In this document: piece after piece, positions 1 to 6,548 of the stretch
Layout: each line of letters starts with the position of its first letter
Numbering within the stretch: position 1 is the first letter of the stretch
From: Kiritimatiellia bacterium
GTDB taxonomy: Bacteria > Verrucomicrobiota > Kiritimatiellia > RFP12 > UBA1067
Direction: 5' to 3'
Assembly: GCA_017405115.1 (NCBI GenBank)
Contig: JAFRBA010000123.1
Span: forward strand, 1 to 6,922
Length of the DNA: 6,922 nt
Program-made: the position numbers and the translations under genes
The notes under the pieces: generated by a model
The model's input: only the letters and a program-made list of their open reading frames with translations
Told to the model about the DNA's origin: nothing
The model's database searches: none

Positions 1-859
1 TCCGCGCACTATCGCCGCCGCGAAGCGAGATTGGCGCATCTGGTGTCGCCGAATACGGAACACGCCCAGAGAACTTGATCTTCTGCGCCTCATCCCATGG
101 ATTGGATTCGAGTTCGCTCTTTGCAAACGCCTTGAACTTGGAGTTGTTGCCGTCCGTATCGATGAAGAACACTCCCTTGGCCTGCACATTTGGATCATAC
201 GTTGCCTTGGCACGCGAGACGACTCTGAGGCTGTCGTTCAGCCCGAACTTCGGATATGACGCGATGCGTTCAAGATAGCGCACGTCCAGACGGCGTTCAA
301 GAGGCAGCTTCTTGGTTTCGTTCCCGTAGCGATATGCCTCGGCAAACGTTCTCTGGAAGCTGTATCGCGGCACCTTGCGTATGCGCTCCGTTGATTCCGC
401 CCAAAAGCCCCCGCCATCCGCCGCCGTCGCCGCAAGCACCTTGCCGTCGGCCACAACCTCCGCCTGAAGGAACGCGGACTGGTCCTGGAAGTAGAAACTG
501 TTGCAGTTGTAGCCTGCGGCGTCTATCTCCAGATTGTTGTGCCCCTCGCATGCGGCCGCGCCGAGAGGCCATTCGTCGACGCGGAAGAAACCCTTCGGCG
601 AACGTGCCGGACCGTAGCCGACATACCGTCCGTTGAGGCGGATGCGGTATGCGCTCGTGCCAGTGATTCGCAGGAATGGCTTGGCGCAGGCCTCCGCCTC
701 GAACGCCGCCTTGAAGCGGACGGACGAATTCATCTCCGTGGCCTGTCCCCTGGCCCACACCGGCTCCGCTTTGTCAAACGGCGAACATGCCGTCGCACAT
801 GTTGACAAAGCAAGGAGAACACCCACAGCTATCATTGCACTGTGCTGAACTGCCTTCAT
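1..859 (-). CDS. Exported alpha-L-rhamnosidase-like (GH78-type) protein, N-terminal part, cut by window edge
   Basis: The frame is open for 286 codons from the ATG at 859 to the window edge, so the C-terminus, including any catalytic barrel, is missing. Residues 1-25 form a signal peptide: K2, a hydrophobic core around residues 8-19, then a cysteine-containing end (TCATAC) that could be a signal peptidase I site or a weak lipobox. Residues about 45-135 resemble the jelly-roll domain that precedes the catalytic barrel of bacterial GH78 alpha-L-rhamnosidases. The recognisable core is YRIRLNGRYVGYGPARSP (71-88), followed by FFRVDEWPL (91-99) and AGYNCNSFY (114-122). Such enzymes release terminal alpha-L-rhamnose from glycans. 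The start overlaps the GH20 stop by ATGA, and AAGGGAG lies five bases upstream, so this is the next cistron of the operon. The family is fairly secure; the specificity is not, because related N-terminal domains also occur on other (alpha/alpha)6-barrel hydrolases and the active site lies outside the window. Confidence 0.8.
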   Translation of the reverse strand, partial: MKAVQHSAMIAVGVLLALSTCATACSPFDKAEPVWARGQATEMNSSVRFKAAFEAEACAKPFLRITGTSAYRIRLNGRYVGYGPARSPKGFFRVDEWPLGAAACEGHNNLEIDAAGYNCNSFYFQDQSAFLQAEVVADGKVLAATAADGGGFWAESTERIRKVPRYSFQRTFAEAYRYGNETKKLPLERRLDVRYLERIASYPKFGLNDSLRVVSRAKATYDPNVQAKGVFFIDTDGNNSKFKAFAKSELESNPWDEAQKIKFSGRVPYSATPDAPISLRGGDSAR

Positions 860-2388
860 CTCTGCTCCCTTGATGTCTGGTGGCGGATGAAGCCCGTTTC
901 CTCATAGTCTGGCGTTCCCATGTCCCATCCACACTGCCGCCAGTGCGTGACGAATGGGCTTGGTATCGCCGGTTCGCCGAACCTCGGCTTGAAAGCCTTG
1001 GGCGGCTCCGTGCCCCATGCCCCCGCCGCCGTGCGCTCCATTGCCTCGGCAAACGCCTTGCCCGAAACGACGTTCCATGTCGTTGCAAGCATCCCGCAGA
1101 TCCCCGTCTCCACCGCAAATCGCCCTTGCGCGGCGATGCCGTCCGCGTCATGCCATGGACACGTCAGCACGTCAAACCCATGTTCCTTGAAATGACGGAG
1201 CGTCGGATAGCCGCCGTCCTCAGGCACCTTGCCGTAGTACCAGTCGCACACCACGATGTCCCTTGGAAATACTGTGCGGAGGATGTCCGCCATTTCCCCC
1301 GTTCCGTTTGCGTAGAAGCCCTTCCACCTTGCGTCGTCATGGTCGAGGAGCATGTCGTGCCACATCATCACGCGTGCCCCACGCTCGCGCATCGCCGCCG
1401 CAACGGCCACGACGTGGTCGGCAAAAAGCCTGTGGTACGGTCCGGCGGCCCGGCATCTCGCGCAGCTCGGCGCGTTGGCCTCGTCGCATCCTATGTGGAC
1501 GAAAGGCGGCCGCAGAAACGCCTCGTGCATTTCGGAGAGGTATTCGATCTGCACCTTACGCGTCTCAGGATTGGTCAGGCACCAATTCCATCCCCCGCAC
1601 GGTTCAAACAGAGGCGAACGCTCTGGTGAGAAATCAAGCGTCGCGTGCTTGGCGCTCCCCGTGGTGGATCCAGACGCATGGCCGAATATGTTGAACTGCG
1701 GAATCAGGGTGATTCCGAGATCGCGCCCTATCTCCGCAAGCCGCTTCGCCTCCGCCGCCGTAAGCCACGATTCTGCACGAGAAAGGAACGGCAGGTTCTC
1801 GCTTCTGAACATCCCCCACGACTCGACCACCGCGTAGTTGAACTTGTAGTACGCCGCTATGCGGATCATGCGCTCCAAGAACGCGGGCGTGGTTTCGGGG
1901 AAGCAGCAGATGTGAACGCCCCTGAACTTCAGCTTCGGGGCGTCCGTCATCGCCATCTTAGGTAGCCACCAGCCGGAAATCGTGCGGCCTTCCGGGATGG
2001 GCTCCGCCGCCTGGCGAAGAGTGCATAGTGCGTGGCGTACGCCCTGAAACGTCTTCGCGCCTATGGTGATTCGCCCCGGCTCCGCCTTCAGCAAATACCC
2101 CTCGTCGGGCATCTGCGCGGGGACTTTACCGTCAACCGCCTTAACCATCGCATTCTTGATGCAAAACCACTTCTTGGCCTTTTCCCGCACCCAAGTCGCC
2201 GCCGGATCGGGACAAGACATTTCAAAGACAACGGACGAGTCCAACCTCACAGCGACGCTCGGATCATATGACATCTCGACCGGCGCGGGGACAAGTACAG
2301 GTGTGCGAAAATCAACCAGGTCTTCACACCACCCGAATACGGGCACTGCCACTACCAACGCGATAACTATCTCCGCACACGTTTTCAT
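856..2388 (-). CDS. Exported GH20 beta-N-acetylhexosaminidase-like protein
   Basis: A 510-residue protein in the GH20 family, exo-enzymes that remove terminal beta-GlcNAc or beta-GalNAc by substrate-assisted catalysis. Residues 1-21 are a signal peptide (MKTCAEIVIALVVAVPVFGW, then C21). About 33-125 is the GH20b-type alpha/beta domain (YLLKAEPGRITIGAK, FQGVRHALCTLRQ). About 150-460 is the TIM barrel: R156 in KFRGVH, GITLIPQFNIFGH with H237, the acidic pair D302-E303 in VHIGCDEAN, W343 in MMWHDM, D382-W383-Y384, and W438 in TTWNV. The usual GGDE glycine before the acid pair is C301, and C309-x2-C312 follows directly. The frame is open back to an ATG at 2448, but the start at 2388 is preferred: it begins the signal peptide, has GAGG five bases upstream, and overlaps the preceding TGA by ATGA. 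The family is secure. The sugar and linkage preference is not known, and the divergent motifs suggest an uncharacterised subfamily. Confidence 0.9.
   Translation of the reverse strand: MKTCAEIVIALVVAVPVFGWCEDLVDFRTPVLVPAPVEMSYDPSVAVRLDSSVVFEMSCPDPAATWVREKAKKWFCIKNAMVKAVDGKVPAQMPDEGYLLKAEPGRITIGAKTFQGVRHALCTLRQAAEPIPEGRTISGWWLPKMAMTDAPKLKFRGVHICCFPETTPAFLERMIRIAAYYKFNYAVVESWGMFRSENLPFLSRAESWLTAAEAKRLAEIGRDLGITLIPQFNIFGHASGSTTGSAKHATLDFSPERSPLFEPCGGWNWCLTNPETRKVQIEYLSEMHEAFLRPPFVHIGCDEANAPSCARCRAAGPYHRLFADHVVAVAAAMRERGARVMMWHDMLLDHDDARWKGFYANGTGEMADILRTVFPRDIVVCDWYYGKVPEDGGYPTLRHFKEHGFDVLTCPWHDADGIAAQGRFAVETGICGMLATTWNVVSGKAFAEAMERTAAGAWGTEPPKAFKPRFGEPAIPSPFVTHWRQCGWDMGTPDYEETGFIRHQTSREQR
865..871 (-). 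promoter_or_regulatory. Ribosome binding site of the GH78-like gene
   Basis: AAGGGAG lies five bases before the ATG at 859, inside the last codons of the GH20 gene. It supports this start and reinitiation at the ATGA overlap. Confidence 0.75.
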
Positions 2389-4031
2389 TCGAACCTCATC
2401 CAGTCGATTGAAACGCGAGCATGCATGATCTGGCAGGCCTCGAACCACAACTCGTCCACCATCCCCTTCCAGTCACGATTCTCTGAAAGACCAAGCGTGT
2501 ATTCGTGAAACTCGCCGTCAACCGTTACAGGGCAGTTTGCAATGCAACGCTTCTCATCGATCACAAGATCGTTTCCAATTATCGGACACTCCGCCGATCC
2601 CCACTTGAGTCGCATGTAGCGTGAATTGTCGCCCCCATCTCCAGACTTCGCGTTGGGCTGCACCTTCATTCGTATGCGAAACCTGGAATATCTCGCGGCA
2701 TCAAAAGGCGCAATCCGCTGGCGGATGTTGTAGTTGTTCATGCGTGTAACCCAAAACTGGAGGCAACCGTTCCTAACCTCAAGTTCACCGCCGCCGTATG
2801 GCTGGCGATACCACCCCTCGACGGAATCGGCGAATTCCCAGCTCTGCACCGACGAGCGGAAGAGCGGCGGATAGTCGTATGGTCCGAGCCCCACGTCCGA
2901 CGGACAGATGTTCTTCGGCCAGCCCTCCGCCGGCTTCTCGCAGAACGCATCGCGTATGGCGTCGTACATCGCAAATCCATATTCCCCGTTCGGTTCAATG
3001 TAGCTGCCCTCCTGCCATTCGTTGATTGGATGTATGACAGCGTGTTTTATTCCGTTCTTCTCACAGAACGCCCGGGCTTCGCGACATACGGATGCGAACT
3101 TTTCGGGTGTTCTGTCACGAATGACGGTTGACCGAGAAAAGGAACGCGGACGGTCGTCCCATCCAGTCGGGATCGGAAGCCACCACGGAAGTTCCTGCTG
3201 TACGGCCTTAGCCGTCCAAAGCTTTGGAATCCCCTCTGCCACCATGTCGTAGGTGAGCCCCTCAGCCGTTGCCGCCTTGGGGGCAAGTCTGCGAGCATCA
3301 TCGACAAAGCCGTAGCTGATGGATGACGAAAAGCCCTCGCCGCGTCTTGCGACGGCGAACACAGGATCATAGGAAGTGGTGCGCCACATCAGTTGCCAAT
3401 GTATGCCCGGCAGCCCCGCTTCCTTTGCCATTCTCTCGCTTATGGCAAACGCACGGCGAATACCTTCGCCCTCTTTCAGGTTCTCGCCATTCGCCGCCGC
3501 CTCCGCAATAAAGTCGAGGTCAATGGCACTGAAACTCCAATAGCAGACTACCGGCTTGCCGTCTATCGTGTAGTATTCAGGCGTCTTGAAGTAGTTGTCG
3601 ATCCAGTATTTTGTGACAGCGACCTGGTCGGCGGTGGAATGCGCCCCTGGCTGGTTGTGATTCGCGTACATCATATACCACTTGAGATATCTGCGGTAAC
3701 GAGCCTTGTAATAACCTTTTACCCAATGTTCTAGGCGACGGTATCCCTTGTTCCAGTACCAATCTACGCAGAAGTTGGAAATGCCATGCTCCACCGCCCA
3801 TTTGATCTGCCAGTCTATCACCTCCGGGTTGCCTTCGTCATACCAGCCGAGGAGCGGCTTGCGTTCTGGACAAGTCTGCGCAATCATGTCCCATTCGGGC
3901 ATATGTTCCGTTCCGGGATAATAGATTGCAGTTATCTCCACTGCGCTCTTCACTGGCTGCGGTTCCGGCACGTATGCGAAAAGGCGAGATGCGCACAGCA
4001 CAAGAGTTGCACTTCCGATAACTTTGTTCAT
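2385..4031 (-). CDS. Exported GH99-like (WbsX-like) protein with C-terminal beta-sandwich domain
   Basis: A 548-residue protein. Residues 1-19 are a signal peptide (MNKVIGSATLVLCASRLFA). Residues about 33-365 match the GH99-like/WbsX TIM-barrel fold: ITAIYYPG (33-40), HGISNFCVDWYWNKG (82-96), YTIDGKPVVCYW (154-165), PIPTGWDDRPR (286-296), and the diagnostic NEWQEGSYIEPNGEYG (337-352). In characterised GH99 endo-alpha-mannosidases and mannanases the two catalytic glutamates sit three residues apart in an NEWxEG motif; E338 and E341 correspond here. Residues about 395-548 form a second domain (SWEFADSVEGWY near the start, VSIDWMRFE at the end), typical of an appended carbohydrate-binding beta-sandwich. 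AAAGGGG lies eight bases before the start. The end overlaps the GH20 start by ATGA, which implies translational coupling. The role is probably cleavage inside a glycan chain at the cell surface or in the periplasm. GH99-like proteins are broad and mostly unassayed, so mannose specificity is only one possibility. Confidence 0.85.
   Translation of the reverse strand: MNKVIGSATLVLCASRLFAYVPEPQPVKSAVEITAIYYPGTEHMPEWDMIAQTCPERKPLLGWYDEGNPEVIDWQIKWAVEHGISNFCVDWYWNKGYRRLEHWVKGYYKARYRRYLKWYMMYANHNQPGAHSTADQVAVTKYWIDNYFKTPEYYTIDGKPVVCYWSFSAIDLDFIAEAAANGENLKEGEGIRRAFAISERMAKEAGLPGIHWQLMWRTTSYDPVFAVARRGEGFSSSISYGFVDDARRLAPKAATAEGLTYDMVAEGIPKLWTAKAVQQELPWWLPIPTGWDDRPRSFSRSTVIRDRTPEKFASVCREARAFCEKNGIKHAVIHPINEWQEGSYIEPNGEYGFAMYDAIRDAFCEKPAEGWPKNICPSDVGLGPYDYPPLFRSSVQSWEFADSVEGWYRQPYGGGELEVRNGCLQFWVTRMNNYNIRQRIAPFDAARYSRFRIRMKVQPNAKSGDGGDNSRYMRLKWGSAECPIIGNDLVIDEKRCIANCPVTVDGEFHEYTLGLSENRDWKGMVDELWFEACQIMHARVSIDWMRFE
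2394..2397 (-). promoter_or_regulatory. Ribosome binding site that decides the GH20 start
   Basis: GAGG lies five bases before the ATG at 2388, inside the last codons of the GH99-like gene. Together with the ATGA overlap and the signal peptide beginning exactly there, it favours 2388 over the in-frame ATG at 2448. Confidence 0.7.
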
Positions 4032-4039
4032 GGCTAAAT

Positions 4040-4046
4040 CCCCTTT
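4040..4046 (-). promoter_or_regulatory. Ribosome binding site of the GH99-like gene
   Basis: AAAGGGG lies eight bases before the ATG at 4031 and directly after the stop of the 41-codon frame. It is the strongest Shine-Dalgarno sequence in the window, fitting a cistron that is not overlapped by its upstream neighbour. Confidence 0.8.
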
Positions 4047-4172
4047 CTATTTGACCGCGACGAGCGCGGCATTGTTTGAGGCGAGCGAAATCGTGCATAC
4101 GCCATCTTCGCCTTTCCTGACAGGAATGGGGCCAGTCCATCCAAGCTTTGTCGACTTATGCCCTGCTCTCAT
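4047..4172 (-). CDS. 41-codon open frame just past the DUF4838 stop; likely remnant of a lost enzyme gene
   Basis: The frame runs from ATG at 4172 to TAG at 4049-4047, with AGGAAA nine bases upstream inside the end of the DUF4838 gene. It is in the same frame as that gene: after its TAG the codons read N, E, then this ATG. The peptide begins MRAGHKSTKLGW, continues TGPIPVRKGEDG and ends VCTISLASNNAALVAVK. It has no signal peptide or membrane segment. The alternation GPIPV-(K/R)-x-G-E-D-G, then C-T-I-S-L, then A-A-L-V-A-V resembles the last two or three beta-strands of the C-terminal sandwich of a secreted glycoside hydrolase. I therefore infer a leftover C-terminal tail after deletion of an intervening gene, or a tail lost from the DUF4838 protein by a nonsense change. 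A real small protein is possible but less likely. Family identity is not recognised. Confidence 0.4.
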   Translation of the reverse strand: MRAGHKSTKLGWTGPIPVRKGEDGVCTISLASNNAALVAVK

Positions 4173-4178
4173 TTCGTT

Positions 4179-6536
4179 CTATTTCCTGTAAAGTTCGATT
4201 TGATCAAAATACACCGCTTTTATGCATGGATTCTCGCCCTTGATCCGTTTTCCATTACTAATCCACAGGGTTTCGCTGCCCGCAGGACTCCACGTGCCTT
4301 CTATTTCATACCATTCGTATCCCGATTCTGCAACCGTCGCGACATCGACATGAAAATCGCGGATGTCCCGCTTGGCATAGGTTACGAGATCGCAAGTGCC
4401 GGCGGAAAACGCCGACCCTTTCGCGACTCCGGTCTTCTCGACCCTCGCATGCACGCGCAATCCGATCTTTTCGCCAGGATCCTTCAATATCGACTCTTCG
4501 CGGAGTGCGAGGCAGTGGCGCCTTTCGCCGGGCGCGGAAGCGTCCATGCGGGCGGCCTTTCCGCCGACCGCCAGAGGATCGTCAACCATCTTCGTACCAA
4601 CATGGTCGTCTATGCGCATGTCAACAACCGGTACTATCACCCGATCGGCGCTGCTTTCAGGCTTCGACAAGTCGAGGTGCGCTATCGTCTCCACCCTTCC
4701 ACGCACCATAGTGTTGTCGCGGAACTTGTTTAGTCCTTTTATGCGTGCGAAATCTGCCAGCACGCGTTCGGCGACGGGCTTGAGGGCGGCGCGTTCGCGC
4801 TTCAGATCACCGCCGGTGCTTGCCATAAGTGAATATTTGGCTCCGAGTCTTGACCGCACGAGCCTCACAAGGTCAACGTTGTGTCGCGCCCAATAGACAT
4901 TTTCGCGGCGGACCGGATCGTCCTTCACTAGCTCCAGCGCGGCCGTCCATTTCGCCGACCACTCGTTGAAGAACTCAATCGGTTGGTACGAATCGTCAAG
5001 CCGCATGCCCCATGTGAGAAGCGGCTCCTTGGACTCGTCCCGCGTTCGTTCCTGTTCCACAAGCGTACCGTAGTAGCCGCGCGCAACATCCACCGCAGCG
5101 CCATAGTAGCCCTTGAAGAAGCGATCAAGCAACGAATCAAGCGAATCGTCGGGGTTCCAGAGAAGATGTCCAATGATCCACGTCTTCAATGCTTCATCTA
5201 CGCACTTCACTCCATAGTGGTCGCCTTCCTCGAAGACGCCGAGCACCCCCATTTCATTAAAGTACCGGAAATTGTCCGGCATCACATGGCAACACTCGAA
5301 CGGCTGGAAGAGATATTGGAAATTGGCTGAGTAGTCCCAGATATAAATCTCATTCGCAATCTCGCGCCATTTCTTGAAGTTTTCGACAAACGACTTGCAT
5401 CCCTTCCAGCGCGATTCTCTGATTGGTTTGGAGAATTCACACGCATCGGTGCAGTAGCAAATCATGACGTTCGGATGAACCCTCATCGTCATCGGCGGCT
5501 TGAGCGTGTACATATAGGCGAATGTTAAGATGTTGACATCGGGATAGTCCACGCACACCCGTTCGGCAACATAGTTGGCCATGTGAACGAGTGATGCCGA
5601 CGGAGCCCCTTCGCTCTCGTCAAGCGTCTTGCAGTCCGCGCATTCGCAGTTTCGCCTGAAGTCGTTCGGATAAATCGAATAGTACTTGCAGCGCGGATAG
5701 TTCCTGTGGATGCGCTCCTTCATCTGTTCGACAAGGAAATCGAGAAAACCCTTGTTTGTGAGACAACGTTGCACGCCTTTCCCACACCTCCTCCCATCGA
5801 CAAACGCAAACCATTCAGGATGATCCTTGAAATATTTGTCCGGCGGACAGAGTTTGTCGAACGTTGCACCGCCAGTCGTCGTATCCTTCACGTGATCACG
5901 TCCGCCGAGATCTTCAGAATACTCAATGCGGAATCCGTTCAACTTCAGCTTCGCAGAGAATCCGGGATTGCGCAGATGGTCTGTCCAGTTCTGGTCGCGC
6001 AGTGTGAACGCTGGCTTCTGCACATCTTCAAGTGTTGCGGACACCGCAATCTTCTCTCGGTGCGGAACGATTTCGCAATTTGGCGCGAGCCATTCGCACC
6101 CGCAGTAGCGTTCCAGAAAGTCATAGACACCAAAAAGCGTACCATGCACCCCATTCCCCTCTATGCGGAAATGCGGCGGCGCAGACACGAGGCGGAAGCC
6201 GTCGTTGCCGAGCTCCGGCGCGCCGTTTCCGAGGAAAATGCCGCGTACCGGCGCGAAATTCGTCGCAATCGGCAGCGAAACGCCCGTCATCGCGCGGACA
6301 TACTTCTGGAGTTCCCCCGCTGCGAACGACTGAGACTTGGACGGTGCGTCGGGCAGGACGATCTTATAATCAGGCTCATGTCCGCGCTCGGCAAGCGTAA
6401 GCCACCCAACTTCATCATTTTCGGCATTACATGCGGAATGTAGTCCGCCAAGCAGTATACATATAATTGCCTTGGCAACGTCTATCGCCATCCTTGTGTG
6501 CACTCCATTCCGAACCTTTATGTATATGAAGTTCAT
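4179..6536 (-). CDS. Exported DUF4838 protein with N-terminal GH20b/GH67-N-like and C-terminal beta-sandwich domains
   Basis: A 785-residue protein. Residues 1-38 hold an export signal with a long basic n-region (K7, R9, R15) and a hydrophobic stretch AIICILLGGL; the end HSACNA is either a signal peptidase I site or a poor lipobox. About 55-165 is an alpha/beta domain of the type in front of GH20 and GH67 barrels (YKIVLPDAPSKSQSFAAGEL, GTLFGVYDFLERYCGCEW). About 215-480 matches DUF4838: KYFKDHPEWFAF (235-246), YSIYPND with NCECADC (286-302), IWDYSANFQYLFQPF (399-413), GVFEEGDHYG (433-442), LLWNPDD (458-464) and FFKGYYG (473-479). A helical segment follows (about 480-600), then a jelly roll (about 625-785, ending VYFDQIELYRK). 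The protein has 22 cysteines. DUF4838 proteins occur beside glycan-degrading enzymes, but I know of no firmly assigned activity; a glycosidase is the working inference. The ATG at 6536 is chosen because GAGG lies eight bases upstream; the ATG at 6491 also gives a signal peptide but has a poorer ribosome site. Confidence 0.85.
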   Translation of the reverse strand: MNFIYIKVRNGVHTRMAIDVAKAIICILLGGLHSACNAENDEVGWLTLAERGHEPDYKIVLPDAPSKSQSFAAGELQKYVRAMTGVSLPIATNFAPVRGIFLGNGAPELGNDGFRLVSAPPHFRIEGNGVHGTLFGVYDFLERYCGCEWLAPNCEIVPHREKIAVSATLEDVQKPAFTLRDQNWTDHLRNPGFSAKLKLNGFRIEYSEDLGGRDHVKDTTTGGATFDKLCPPDKYFKDHPEWFAFVDGRRCGKGVQRCLTNKGFLDFLVEQMKERIHRNYPRCKYYSIYPNDFRRNCECADCKTLDESEGAPSASLVHMANYVAERVCVDYPDVNILTFAYMYTLKPPMTMRVHPNVMICYCTDACEFSKPIRESRWKGCKSFVENFKKWREIANEIYIWDYSANFQYLFQPFECCHVMPDNFRYFNEMGVLGVFEEGDHYGVKCVDEALKTWIIGHLLWNPDDSLDSLLDRFFKGYYGAAVDVARGYYGTLVEQERTRDESKEPLLTWGMRLDDSYQPIEFFNEWSAKWTAALELVKDDPVRRENVYWARHNVDLVRLVRSRLGAKYSLMASTGGDLKRERAALKPVAERVLADFARIKGLNKFRDNTMVRGRVETIAHLDLSKPESSADRVIVPVVDMRIDDHVGTKMVDDPLAVGGKAARMDASAPGERRHCLALREESILKDPGEKIGLRVHARVEKTGVAKGSAFSAGTCDLVTYAKRDIRDFHVDVATVAESGYEWYEIEGTWSPAGSETLWISNGKRIKGENPCIKAVYFDQIELYRK

Positions 6537-6544
6537 TTATGCAA

Positions 6545-6548
6545 CCTC
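6545..6548 (-). promoter_or_regulatory. Ribosome binding site of the DUF4838 gene, overlapping the upstream stop codon
   Basis: GAGG shares its GA with the TGA stop of the upstream gene and sits eight bases before the ATG at 6536. This supports the longer DUF4838 start and suggests that termination and reinitiation are coupled. Confidence 0.65.

Noticed and set aside
297..758. 153-codon minus-strand open frame
   Set aside because: It is in a different frame from the GH78-like N-terminal domain, which is continuous from 859 to 1 and has clear family motifs. The 153-codon translation is glycine- and arginine-rich with no motif.
880..1629. 249-codon open frame on the plus strand
   Set aside because: It lies wholly opposite the GH20 gene. 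Its arginine-, proline- and alanine-rich translation has no recognisable motif, as expected for the antisense of a gene with G/C-rich third positions.
2389..2448. 20-residue N-terminal extension of the GH20 protein from an ATG at 2448
   Set aside because: It lies entirely inside the end of the GH99-like gene, puts a polar stretch before a perfect signal peptide, and ignores the ATGA overlap and GAGG site at 2388.
4055..4069. GC-rich inverted repeat (CCGCG, five-base loop, CGCGG) before the GH99-like gene
   Set aside because: The stem has only five pairs, lies inside the 41-codon frame and has no following T-run, so it does not support a terminator or regulatory hairpin.
3838..4140. 100-codon minus-strand open frame spanning the spacer before the GH99-like gene
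   Set aside because: It overlaps the signal peptide and start of the GH99-like gene in another frame, and its translation is not protein-like.
5706..6443. 245-codon open frame on the plus strand
   Set aside because: It lies opposite the DUF4838 gene, has an arginine-rich composition and no domain or signal sequence; an antisense shadow.
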